Shown here in pieces: positions 1-7,433 of a DNA stretch of 10,920 nucleotides. Position 1 is the stretch's first letter. Every line of letters starts with the position of its first letter. A program made the translations under genes and the position numbers. Location of the stretch: NCBI GenBank assembly GCA_934630995.1, contig CAKTXU010000025.1:1-10920 (forward strand), read 5' to 3'. The notes below the pieces were generated by a model. That model saw only the letters and a list, made by a program, of their open reading frames with translations. It did not search any database and was not told the DNA's origin. Source of the DNA: an uncultured Eubacteriales bacterium. Its GTDB lineage: Bacteria > Bacillota > Clostridia > Oscillospirales > Acutalibacteraceae.

Positions 1-546
1 CCTCCCGATCCATGCGCCTGCTGCCCGCCTTGTTCCTGTGAATGCTGTGAATGCTGCGTCCCCGTTCCATGTCCCTGCCTGGATCCGGCCGGTTCGGCTG
101 ACATTCCAGTGCCGGGATTCGGTAATTTTTACTCCAACACCGCCCAGACCATTATCCCCGACGCCACCTATGGCCCCATCAATCTCAGCGCCGATTACGC
201 CAATGTCGCTCATGTGTCCGAGGACGGCTTTTCCCTTGTCTTCGACCGGGAAGGCCTGTATCTCGTAGGATTTGGAATTATTCCTCAAAGCGGGGCCGGC
301 AGCGGGGCCCGTGTTGCCGTCGTCCAGCCCGCGCTGGGCTCTCCGCCTCCGGCTATTTATGCCTCCATTCGCCCGGTCGTCACCAATTTGGTGGAAACAG
401 GCGGACAATTCCTCGCCTATTTCAATGTCGGCGATTCTATCTATCTGGGTGTCCATGCCGATACTCCCGTTACCCTTTTTGCCGGTACAGGGGACACGGC
501 CGTCAACGCCTATCTTTCTCTGGCCTGTCTCGGCCGGTACGCATAA
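1..546 (+). CDS. 3' part of a Cys-rich protein with a C1q/TNF/BclA-like jelly-roll domain
   Basis: The reading frame is open from the first base and ends at TAA 544-546, so the start lies outside the window and 181 residues are visible. Visible residues 5-26 hold 11 cysteines mixed with Pro, Glu and Ser (for example CACC, CSCECCECC, CPC). After a short linker, residues from about 37 to 181 form a beta-rich domain with little charge. It has a GLYLVGFG strand in the middle, a FNVGDSIYLGV strand pair and a C-terminal strand ending LACLGRYA. This order resembles the C-terminal jelly rolls of BclA-type exosporium glycoproteins and of C1q/TNF proteins, which trimerise on spore or cell surfaces. A collagen-like Gly-X-Y stretch would be expected upstream but is not in view. 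A GTG at 109 is in frame, but no good ribosome binding site precedes it and the Cys-rich segment continues through it, so I treat it as internal. Family assignment is by resemblance only. Confidence 0.6.
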   Translation, partial: PPDPCACCPPCSCECCECCVPVPCPCLDPAGSADIPVPGFGNFYSNTAQTIIPDATYGPINLSADYANVAHVSEDGFSLVFDREGLYLVGFGIIPQSGAGSGARVAVVQPALGSPPPAIYASIRPVVTNLVETGGQFLAYFNVGDSIYLGVHADTPVTLFAGTGDTAVNAYLSLACLGRYA

Positions 547-572
547 AGGAAGAAGCAGGACACGATGAATTT

Positions 573-626
573 GAAGTGGTAAAAAGAAGGTAGACACTTT
601 CGTGTCTACCTTCTTTTTACCACTTC
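573..626. terminator. Perfect 25-bp inverted repeat, probable bidirectional terminator
   Basis: Bases 573-597 and 602-626 are exact reverse complements, separated by a 4-base loop (TTTC). The inner part of the stem is GTAGACAC/GTGTCTAC and the outer part holds an A-run (581-585) facing a T-run (614-618). Transcripts from either side would therefore make a hairpin followed by a U-rich stretch. It sits between the end of the Cys-rich gene (546) and the end of the convergent lipoprotein gene (653), which fits a shared terminator. The perfect pairing over 25 bp is longer than a minimal terminator needs. Confidence 0.8.
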
Positions 627-652
627 GGGTATAACTCCGCCTCCTCTTTTTG

Positions 653-2488
653 TTATGCCGCCTTCGGCTCCTCTCCGGACTCGCCGAGCGCGCTGTCGAT
701 ATACTCTTCGACCTGCTGCCGGAGGATATTCATCGAAACCGGCCCGGTTTCCAGAATCACCCGATGGAAAGTTACGGGCTCAAACGCTTCTCCCAGCCTG
801 CTCTGTGCGTCGTCGGCCATATCCTGAAACAGCCTGGCGTTAAAATAATAATACAAGAAATAGGTCGGCAGTTCGATAAACTGATTATACAATATATTGG
901 CATCCTCCTGCGATATTTCCCCAAACAGATTTTTGCATTCCCGCCAGAAACGGCTCCGATCCCACCCGTCATAATGAACTCCGAGCTCCAACAGACATTG
1001 CTGCAGACCCAGATATTCATCGTTCAGCTGACGCAGATGCAGCAGCTTCCGACCGGTTTCATCCTGTTTCGCGTATTTCCAGACGTTGTATTGTACATAG
1101 GTCGCCCAGCCCTCCGTATACCCGATATAGTGCATGAGCTGACGGATAGCGGGCGGGTTGGTGTTGCGGAACAACCGGTTCTGTGCCATATGCCCGTAGA
1201 AGCCCTCGTGGGCCAAAGTCGGGAACAGGGAATCCTCATAGTTTCCATTGAGATAGATAAGCTCTGGTTCACCGGCAGGAGCGTCAATATGGGCGTTCAA
1301 ATAAGCGGCAGGAGAAAAATTCTCTTTCATGCTATCCGGAACCTGCCGGACCTCATAGACGATTTCTCCCACATCGGGGTAGTCCTGCGCCAACTGCTCA
1401 CGAAGATAAGCAAGCGCTTCCCCGGCAGTCTTGAAGTCCCCATAGGACGGCCAGTCCCGCACTGTTTTCAGCGCAGCCTCCATTTCCATGTATAGGGCGC
1501 TGTAGGCGGTCTGACATTTTTGAACGGCATTTTTTAAATACGCGCGGATTTCCTGCACGGTCATATCCACCCCACAGGCGCTCCTTATCTGCGCTTCATA
1601 CAGGGCCTTGCCGCCCTCCCGCATAGCCAAGCCGCCGTCTGGAGAGGCCGCCTGTATATCCCGCAGGGCGGCGGCCAGCCCGCGGTAGGCGTCCAGGAAC
1701 GTAGTGGTCAGCAGGGTTTCGCTTTTCGACTTGGCGGCGGACTTACCCGACTCGTCCAGAAATGCCGCTTTATCCAACTTTTTCGCCACCACGTCCACCA
1801 GTGCGGGGCGCGTTTCCTTCACAAAATTATCACACTGCTCGATCACCGCCTCAAGCACCGCTTTCGGCAGTCCCACCATTTTGTCCTGCCGGGCCTTTTC
1901 CAGCTCCGCATATTTTAAAAAGGTATCCGGCGCCATTTCCAAAAGATGAAAATAGCTATCCAAATCGGCCTGTGTGCGGAACTGATAGGCCTCCAGTATC
2001 AGAGGGAGCTCAGCTTGAAAGCCAGTGAAGCTGCCGAGATAACCCGCCTGCAGCCAATAGTCCTCCGGCTCGTCCAGCTGTCTGGTCAAGTAGTCAATCA
2101 AAACCTGCCGGGTCAGCTGCTGGTCCGCCCTCAGTTCCTCTTCAGGATAGCCCTTCAACTCCTCCAACAGCGTCTTCGACTCCTCCAGAGACTCCTTGTA
2201 TCCCTCCTCCGTGACAAAGGGTAGCCTATAGAGCGCTTCTTCGATGCCATAGGCCGCCTTGTCCAACATCATCAGATTCAGCGAGAAATCCTCCGGAGAA
2301 ACCGCTGTCGCAGGTAAGGTGTCGAGTAAAGCGTCAAATTTTTCTTCCGGCGTGAGCGGTGCCTGACTGACCGCACTCTCCGGCGACGGCTGGGATATCA
2401 CCGTGTTTCCCCGGCCGCCACATGACGCCATTGTCAGCAATGCCAGCGCCAGCAATCCCGCCAGCAATCGTCCGCGTAATTTTTTCAT
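653..2488 (-). CDS. DUF885-family zincin-like lipoprotein
   Basis: The protein has 611 residues from the ATG at 2488, which follows a GAGGAGG ribosome binding site at 2499-2506 with ordinary spacing. A TTG at 2506 would lengthen it by six codons but starts inside that site. The N terminus is a lipoprotein signal: basic MKKLRGR, a Leu/Ala-rich core, then MASC with Cys23 as the probable lipidated residue; Met at -3 is slightly unusual. A Gly/Ser/Pro/Gln linker follows. The C-terminal half carries HEGFYGH (His427, Glu428, His433) and, downstream, YTEGWATY (Glu459). This pairing matches the HEGxPGH and EGWAxY signatures of DUF885 proteins, which resemble zinc metallopeptidases; the two His and the later Glu would bind zinc and Glu428 would be the general base. 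Peptidase activity is inferred. The protein is probably anchored on the outer face of the membrane. It follows pfkA but has its own promoter, so it need not share the upstream operon's role. Confidence 0.85.
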   Translation of the reverse strand: MKKLRGRLLAGLLALALLTMASCGGRGNTVISQPSPESAVSQAPLTPEEKFDALLDTLPATAVSPEDFSLNLMMLDKAAYGIEEALYRLPFVTEEGYKESLEESKTLLEELKGYPEEELRADQQLTRQVLIDYLTRQLDEPEDYWLQAGYLGSFTGFQAELPLILEAYQFRTQADLDSYFHLLEMAPDTFLKYAELEKARQDKMVGLPKAVLEAVIEQCDNFVKETRPALVDVVAKKLDKAAFLDESGKSAAKSKSETLLTTTFLDAYRGLAAALRDIQAASPDGGLAMREGGKALYEAQIRSACGVDMTVQEIRAYLKNAVQKCQTAYSALYMEMEAALKTVRDWPSYGDFKTAGEALAYLREQLAQDYPDVGEIVYEVRQVPDSMKENFSPAAYLNAHIDAPAGEPELIYLNGNYEDSLFPTLAHEGFYGHMAQNRLFRNTNPPAIRQLMHYIGYTEGWATYVQYNVWKYAKQDETGRKLLHLRQLNDEYLGLQQCLLELGVHYDGWDRSRFWRECKNLFGEISQEDANILYNQFIELPTYFLYYYFNARLFQDMADDAQSRLGEAFEPVTFHRVILETGPVSMNILRQQVEEYIDSALGESGEEPKAA

Positions 2489-2498
2489 ACCACTTATC

Positions 2499-2506
2499 CT
2501 CCTCAA
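2499..2506 (-). promoter_or_regulatory. Ribosome binding site deciding the lipoprotein start
   Basis: On the minus strand TTGAGGAGG is followed by nine bases and then ATG at 2488-2486. It supports the ATG that begins MKKLRGR over the upstream in-frame TTG at 2506, which overlaps the site itself. Confidence 0.85.
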
Positions 2507-2550
2507 GCCGTATAAAACAGGGCACCACAGTCCTGCCGCATTTCCCTCCT

Positions 2551-2579
2551 ATCATACCATGCGGCGCACCGCCTGTCGA
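2551..2579 (-). promoter_or_regulatory. Sigma-A-type promoter for the DUF885 lipoprotein
   Basis: On the minus strand a -35 box TCGACA (2574-2579) and a -10 box TATGAT (2551-2556) are separated by 17 bases. A TG one base upstream of the -10 box makes it an extended -10 element. Transcription would begin near 2544, giving a leader of roughly 55 nt. The spacer holds a small GGCG-N3-CGCC symmetry (2563-2573). The promoter lies just downstream of the pfkA terminator, which argues for independent transcription. Confidence 0.65.
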
Positions 2580-2622
2580 TGGGTGTTTCTTCACACGGCA
2601 CCTTTCATAGCACCCGTATATA

Positions 2623-2657
2623 AAAATCCGGAGACATTCGCTATGCCTCCGGATTTT
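2623..2657 (-). terminator. Intrinsic terminator of pfkA
   Basis: Bases 2623-2633 and 2647-2657 form an 11-bp perfect stem (CTCCGGATTTT on the right arm). After one A-C mismatch, three further inner pairs (CAT/ATG) close a 5-base loop. Read on the minus strand, the GC-rich stem is followed by ATTTTTATAT, a typical rho-independent terminator. It begins 8 bases beyond the pfkA stop codon. Confidence 0.88.
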
Positions 2658-2664
2658 CCCAGTA

Positions 2665-3633
2665 TTATATAGAAATTTGATGCGCCATCTGATACAGATC
2701 GAAATCGAAGGGCTTCTTCATCTGGAGCGCTTCTTCGATATCGTAATCCAATATGTGGTCGTTCTGGATAGTGACAACCCGGTTGCTCTTGCCCTCCAGC
2801 AGCAGCCCCACGGCATGGAAGCCCATCTCACTGGCCAGCACGCGATCCCGGACAGTGGGAGAGCCTCCCCGCTGCACATGGCCCAGGATGGTGGCGCGGG
2901 ATTCAATACCGGTGCGTTTTTCGATGTCTGCGGCCATGTCGATGACATGGCCCACGCCCTCGGCCACGATGATGATGAAATGCTTTTTACCGGTGGCGGA
3001 GGTGGACATCATCCGGCCGATGATATCCTTTTCAAAATCGAAGGGAACCTCCGGGACGATAATGCTGGTGGCGCCCACGGCGATACCGACATTCAGGGCC
3101 AGATAGCCCGCCCGGCGGCCCATAACCTCCACGACGCTGCAGCGATCATGGGACTGAGCGGTATCGCGGAGCTTGTCGATCATTTCCATGCTGGTATTCA
3201 GGGCGGTGTCATAGCCGATGGTGTGCTCACAGCAGGATATATCGTTATCGATGGTGCCGGGGATGCCGATACAGGGAACGCCGTGGCGTGTCAGGTCCTG
3301 CGCACCGCGGAAGGAGCCGTCGCCGCCGACAACGACAACGCCCTCAATGGCGTTGTCGCGGCAGATTTTCACCGCCTTCTGCATGCCCTCCTCGGTGCAA
3401 AACTCCGGGCTGCGGGCGGTGTACAGCATGGTGCCTCCACGGTGAATGATGTCGGACACGCTGCGCAGATTCATCTGCACCATGTCACCGTTTATCAGGC
3501 CGTTATAGCCGCGGTAAACGCCGAAAACCTCAACGCCTTTGCTCAGAGCCGTACGCACCACTGCGCGGACAGCGGCGTTCATACCGGGGGCATCGCCGCC
3601 GCTGGTCAATACAGCCATTCTTTTTATCGCCAT
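2665..3633 (-). CDS. pfkA: ATP-dependent 6-phosphofructokinase
   Basis: PfkA phosphorylates fructose 6-phosphate to fructose 1,6-bisphosphate, the committing step of glycolysis, as a cytosolic tetramer. From the ATG at 3633 it has 322 residues, the usual size for bacterial PfkA. Visible motifs are the N-terminal nucleotide-binding SGGDAPGMNA (11-20), GGDGS (103-107), the catalytic PGTIDND (125-131, Asp129 as base), VVEVMGRRAGYLAL (167-180) and, later, ILGHVQRGG. Gly in GGDGS and Gly before TIDND are the signs of ATP rather than pyrophosphate use. Start choice is not certain: an ATG at 3645 abuts AAGGA with no spacing and a GTG at 3654 has no clear site, whereas 3633 lies 12 bases from AAGGA and gives MAIKRMAVLTSGG, close to the family N terminus. 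The gene follows dnaE, as is common in Bacillota, but has its own promoter and its own terminator. Confidence 0.97.
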   Translation of the reverse strand: MAIKRMAVLTSGGDAPGMNAAVRAVVRTALSKGVEVFGVYRGYNGLINGDMVQMNLRSVSDIIHRGGTMLYTARSPEFCTEEGMQKAVKICRDNAIEGVVVVGGDGSFRGAQDLTRHGVPCIGIPGTIDNDISCCEHTIGYDTALNTSMEMIDKLRDTAQSHDRCSVVEVMGRRAGYLALNVGIAVGATSIIVPEVPFDFEKDIIGRMMSTSATGKKHFIIIVAEGVGHVIDMAADIEKRTGIESRATILGHVQRGGSPTVRDRVLASEMGFHAVGLLLEGKSNRVVTIQNDHILDYDIEEALQMKKPFDFDLYQMAHQISI

Positions 3634-3888
3634 CGTCTTAACCATTCCTTTCACAGGAGCCGGGAGCCGTGAAGCTGCGGCGAAGCCGGATTCCGGACGC
3701 GTTGTACGGCCGAAAAGCGCAAAGCTCCGGGGTTCTCTCTGTTTTAAAGCCCTCTGCGGACCTCCTGCTTATTATACACTACTTGTCAGGAAACTATCAA
3801 TTTCCGAAATGGCTAAGAAAGTTCTCTTTTCGATGGTTTTCTTTGCCATATTACCTAGGATTGTCAAAACTATGTTTAACAGTTGTTA
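3634..3888. other. dnaE-pfkA intergenic region and pfkA leader
   Basis: This 255-nt gap holds the pfkA promoter and a leader of roughly 130 nt. The half near dnaE is AT-rich and shows no convincing hairpin terminator. The leader is GC-rich, with a tandem GGAGCCG copy at 3656-3669, a near-palindromic GCCGGATTCCGG at 3685-3696 and an AGGAGG (minus strand, about 3761-3766) that has no start codon at a usable distance. No riboswitch class was recognised. Confidence 0.5.
3771..3800 (-). promoter_or_regulatory. Sigma-A-type promoter for pfkA
   Basis: On the minus strand TTGATA (3795-3800) and a consensus TATAAT (3771-3776) are separated by 18 bases. Transcription would start near 3764, giving a leader of about 130 nt before the pfkA start. 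A small inverted repeat, GGAAA-N7-TTTCC (3789-3805), surrounds the -35 box and could be an operator. The promoter lies in the 255-nt gap after dnaE, which shows no convincing dnaE terminator, so pfkA may also receive read-through. Confidence 0.75.
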
Positions 3889-6800
3889 TCATTTTAATAA
3901 TGCAACATTTTCGGCCCCCAGAATCCTCTTCAGCTCGTCCAGCAGGACGCTATGGGGCCACACCCACATATGCTGCGGCGCGCGTACCAGCTTCCCCGAA
4001 TCCGCAAAACGGAAATAGACCGGCTCCGTGCCGTCAAACACCGCCATGGGGAGACAGGCCCGCCTGAAAAGCGGGCTCTCCTGGGAAGGAACCCGGAGAT
4101 AGACACCGTGACGCGGTGAGGGCTCCCGCGGGGAAGCCGTTGTTTCCCGCACCGATGGAGAAACACTTTTCTGCCGGGTGGCGGCGGTTATCTGCCGGGG
4201 ATCAGGCGCGGCCTGCACCCGGTCGCACAGGAGCTTGGGAGGCTCGTCCTCCCGCAGGCTTATCCGGCCCTGCACCAGCACCACCGCACCCGTGTGGATG
4301 AGGGCACCGAACTGCGCTAACACCTTGGGAAAGACGATCATCTCCATACTGCCGTAGAGATCCTCCAAAACGGCATAGGCCATCTGCGCGTTGCTGCGGG
4401 TGGTCTGGGAGCGCACTGTGCCGAGAAGTCCCAGCATGGTCACCTGGGTTCCATCTCCATAATCGCCCTGCCCCTCTTCGGCACACTGAAGAATATCCTC
4501 CGTCCGGGCGGCGTTCAGCTTGTCGTAAGCCTCGGCGTAGGGTTTCAGCGGATGGCCGGACATGTACATGCCGGTGACTTCCTTCTCCATTTCCAGCAGA
4601 TCGGCGTAGGGGTATTCCTCCGCCGCCGGCAATGGCGGTTCGGCGGCCTGTCCCGCGTCGGGACTGTCGAAAAAGCCCAGCTGCCCCTCCAGATTCCGTC
4701 GATTGGCGTCTTCGAGCCCGTCCAGGATGGAGCCCCCTCCCTCCAGCATCTGCCGGCGGTTGGCGCCCATGCCGTCCAGCGCGCCGCATTTGATCAGGCT
4801 TTCCAGCGCGCGGCGGTTGAACTCCCGGTAAACCGACATCCGGCGGCAGAAGGCATAAAAGCTCTCGAAGGGGCCGTTTTCCTCCCGTTCCCGCACCAGC
4901 TCCCCGATCATGCCGCGGCCCAGGTTCTTCACAGCCAGAAGGCCGAAGCGGATATGATCCCCGGCCACGGTAAAGGAAGAGCGGCTTTCATTAACCGCTG
5001 GCGGCAGTACCCGGATGCCGATACGCTCACACTCATTGATGTAGCCCACCACCTTGCCGCTGTCCAGGACGCTGGTCAGCAGGGCGGCCATATATTCCTT
5101 GGGGTGGAAGCATTTAAGCCAAGCCGTTTGATAAGCCACCAAGGCATAGGCGCAGGCATGGGACTTGTTGAAGGCATAGGAAGCGAAGGAGGACATCTCG
5201 TCGAAAATATCGCTGGCCACCTGCTCGGGAATTCCCCGCTTGACGCAGCCGTCCACCGGCGCAGCGTTTTCTCCGCCCGGATACCCGTAAAGAAAAATTT
5301 CACGCTCCCGCTCCATCACGTCGTGCTTTTTCTTGGACATGGCGCGGCGGACCAAATCGGCCCTGCCCAGTGAATACCCGGCCAGCTCCCGGAAAATCTG
5401 CATGACCTGTTCCTGATAGACGATACAGCCGTAGGTCACGCTCAGAATAGGCTCCAGCAGCGGGTGGGCATAGCGCACCTGCTGGGGGTGATGGCGGCAG
5501 TTGATGTAGCGGGGGATCGAATCCATGGGCCCGGGACGAAACAGGGAGATGACGGCGATGAGATCCTCGAAGCAGTCGGGGCGCAGATTGGTCAATACCC
5601 GCTTCATCCCCGGGGATTCGAACTGAAACACCCCTTCACTCTCGCCCTGGGACAGCATCCGGTAGACCTCCGGGGCGTCGTTGGGGACAGCCGCTATGGA
5701 AAAATCCGGCTGCCGGCGGCGGATCATCTTCTCCGCGTCGTCGATGACGGTCAGGTTCCGCAGGCCCAGAAAATCCATCTTGAGAAGCCCCAGCTCTTCC
5801 AAGGCGGTCATGGTATACTGGGTGGCTACCGCCTCCCCGTTGAGGCAGAGGGGAACATATTCGCTGACAGGCTTTGCGGTGATGACCACCCCGGCGGCAT
5901 GGGTGGAGGCGTGTCGGGGCATCCCCTCCACTTTTTTCGCCATATCGATGAGCGCGCGAACCTGGGAATCGCTTTCCACCTGTTCCGCCAGCCGCTTAGA
6001 CTGGCGCAGGGCCTTGTCCAGCGTCATGTTCAGCTCCCAGGGCACCAGCTTGGCGGCCTGATCCGCCACCGCATAGGGCACCGCCAGGGCCCTGGCCACA
6101 TCCCGGATGGCTGCCCGCGCCGCCATGGTGCCGAAGGTGATGATTTGAGCCACCCGGTCGGTGCCGTATTTGCAAATGACGTAATCGATAACCTGCTGCC
6201 GCTTTTCATTGCAGAAATCGATGTCGAAATCAGGCATGCTCACCCTTTCAGGGTTGAGGAAGCGCTCGAACAGAAGATTGTATTGCAAGGGATCGATGCC
6301 GGTGATACCGATGCAGTAGGCGCACAAACTGCCTGCGCCGGAGCCCCGGCCGGGCCCCACCGGGATGTCGTGGCTTTTGGCGTATTGGACAAAATCGTTG
6401 ACAATGAGATAATAGTCCACATACCCCATCCGCTCGATGGTGGTCAATTCATACTCCAGCCGCTCAGTCACAGCCGGATCCGGATTTTCACCATAGTGGC
6501 GATGAAGCCCCTCGTAGCATTGCTGCCGGAAATAGGCGGCGCTGTCCCCGCCCGGCGCGTCAAAGGCGGGCAGCTGGGTTTTGCCGAACTCCAGCACGAC
6601 ATTGCAGCGCGCGGCGATTTTTACCGTGTTGTCAAAGGCGTCCTGGATGGAGGGAAACAGGGCCCGCATCTCCTCTTCGGATTTTAGGTAGAATTCCTCC
6701 GTTTCAAAAGCCATGGGACTGGGCTCGTCCACAGTGGTGTTGGTCTGGATGCAGATAAGCACCTTTTGGACCTGGGCATCCTCCCGGGTGAGATAATGGG

Positions 6801-7419
6801 CGTCGTTGGTACAAACCAGCGGAATGCCGGTTTCCCGGGACAGACGGATAATCTGCGGGTTGATGGAGCGCTGCTCCTCCAGCCCGTGATCCTGGAGCTC
6901 CAGGAAAAAATTGTCTTGACCAAAAATGTCCCGGTATTCCTCCGCCAGCGCCTTTGCCGCCGAAAAATCCCCTTGCCGCAGCGCCCGGGGAATCTCCCCG
7001 GCCAGACAGGCGGACAGAGCGATAAGGCCGCCGTGATACTCCCGAAGCAGTTCCCGGTCCACCCGGGGACGGCCATAAAAACCCTCCGTGAAGGCGCGGG
7101 AAACCATCCTGGTCAGGTTGCGGTAGCCCTCCTCGTTCTCGCATAAGAGAACCAAATGGGCGTGCTCGCTGTCCAGTCCATGGGTTTTATCCCGCCGGGT
7201 CCGGGCGGCCACATAAACCTCACAGCCGAGGAGGGGCTTCACCCCCGCCTTTTTTGCCGCCTTATAAAAATCGATCACGCCGTACATGACGCCGTGATCG
7301 GTAATGGCAACCGCCTCCTGCCCCAGCGCCTTGGCGCGGGACACCAGACCATCTATACGGCACGCGCCGTCCAACAGGCTGTATTCGCTGTGCACATGCA
7401 AATGGACAAAACCGGGCAA
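3889..7419 (-). CDS. dnaE: DNA polymerase III alpha subunit, DnaE type
   Basis: The protein has 1176 residues from a TTG at 7419, eight bases after a perfect AGGAGG. The frame stays open to 7542, but only the TTG gives the family N terminus PGFVHLHVHSEYSLLDG. Residues 1-210 are the PHP domain, with all nine metal ligands apparently present: His8, His10, Asp17, His42, Glu67, His88, Cys138, Asp206 and His208. The polymerase core carries GRGSGAG and PDFDIDF (catalytic Asp397 and Asp399) and KMDFLGLRNL (third Asp549). An OB-fold lies at about 992-1071, a Ser/Thr/Pro/Arg-rich linker at about 1072-1104, and a conserved-looking C-terminal domain at 1105-1176 ends ELKRILGAENVALLK. There is no DnaQ-like exonuclease insertion, so this is DnaE, not PolC. 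In Bacillota that have both, DnaE usually extends RNA primers while PolC does bulk synthesis. The start codon lies 17 bases past the first base of the preceding membrane-protein stop codon, suggesting co-transcription and perhaps coupling. Confidence 0.98.
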   Translation of the reverse strand: MPGFVHLHVHSEYSLLDGACRIDGLVSRAKALGQEAVAITDHGVMYGVIDFYKAAKKAGVKPLLGCEVYVAARTRRDKTHGLDSEHAHLVLLCENEEGYRNLTRMVSRAFTEGFYGRPRVDRELLREYHGGLIALSACLAGEIPRALRQGDFSAAKALAEEYRDIFGQDNFFLELQDHGLEEQRSINPQIIRLSRETGIPLVCTNDAHYLTREDAQVQKVLICIQTNTTVDEPSPMAFETEEFYLKSEEEMRALFPSIQDAFDNTVKIAARCNVVLEFGKTQLPAFDAPGGDSAAYFRQQCYEGLHRHYGENPDPAVTERLEYELTTIERMGYVDYYLIVNDFVQYAKSHDIPVGPGRGSGAGSLCAYCIGITGIDPLQYNLLFERFLNPERVSMPDFDIDFCNEKRQQVIDYVICKYGTDRVAQIITFGTMAARAAIRDVARALAVPYAVADQAAKLVPWELNMTLDKALRQSKRLAEQVESDSQVRALIDMAKKVEGMPRHASTHAAGVVITAKPVSEYVPLCLNGEAVATQYTMTALEELGLLKMDFLGLRNLTVIDDAEKMIRRRQPDFSIAAVPNDAPEVYRMLSQGESEGVFQFESPGMKRVLTNLRPDCFEDLIAVISLFRPGPMDSIPRYINCRHHPQQVRYAHPLLEPILSVTYGCIVYQEQVMQIFRELAGYSLGRADLVRRAMSKKKHDVMEREREIFLYGYPGGENAAPVDGCVKRGIPEQVASDIFDEMSSFASYAFNKSHACAYALVAYQTAWLKCFHPKEYMAALLTSVLDSGKVVGYINECERIGIRVLPPAVNESRSSFTVAGDHIRFGLLAVKNLGRGMIGELVREREENGPFESFYAFCRRMSVYREFNRRALESLIKCGALDGMGANRRQMLEGGGSILDGLEDANRRNLEGQLGFFDSPDAGQAAEPPLPAAEEYPYADLLEMEKEVTGMYMSGHPLKPYAEAYDKLNAARTEDILQCAEEGQGDYGDGTQVTMLGLLGTVRSQTTRSNAQMAYAVLEDLYGSMEMIVFPKVLAQFGALIHTGAVVLVQGRISLREDEPPKLLCDRVQAAPDPRQITAATRQKSVSPSVRETTASPREPSPRHGVYLRVPSQESPLFRRACLPMAVFDGTEPVYFRFADSGKLVRAPQHMWVWPHSVLLDELKRILGAENVALLK

Positions 7420-7427
7420 GGAAATTC

Positions 7428-7433
7428 CCTCCT
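7428..7433 (-). promoter_or_regulatory. Ribosome binding site deciding the dnaE TTG start
   Basis: On the minus strand AGGAGG is followed by eight bases and TTG at 7419-7417. The stop codon TGA of the upstream membrane-protein gene (7436-7434) directly abuts this site, so ribosomes ending there would be well placed to begin dnaE. It rules out the 41-codon in-frame extension upstream. Confidence 0.88.

Noticed and set aside
109..546. GTG at 109 as the true start of the left-edge gene
   Set aside because: No ribosome binding site precedes it, and the upstream in-frame Cys-rich segment continues smoothly to the window edge.
2507..2545. Possible 12-codon leader peptide upstream of the lipoprotein
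   Set aside because: An ATG follows AGGAGGG by only two bases and the predicted transcription start falls at about the same place, so there would be no usable ribosome binding site on the transcript.
2677..3672. 331-codon plus-strand frame opposite pfkA
   Set aside because: It mirrors pfkA almost end to end and is rich in His, Ala and Gly, as antisense of GC-rich coding DNA is. No ribosome binding site or family motif supports it.
5464..6687. 407-codon plus-strand frame opposite dnaE
   Set aside because: Lies wholly within the dnaE polymerase core on the other strand; composition is typical of an antisense shadow.
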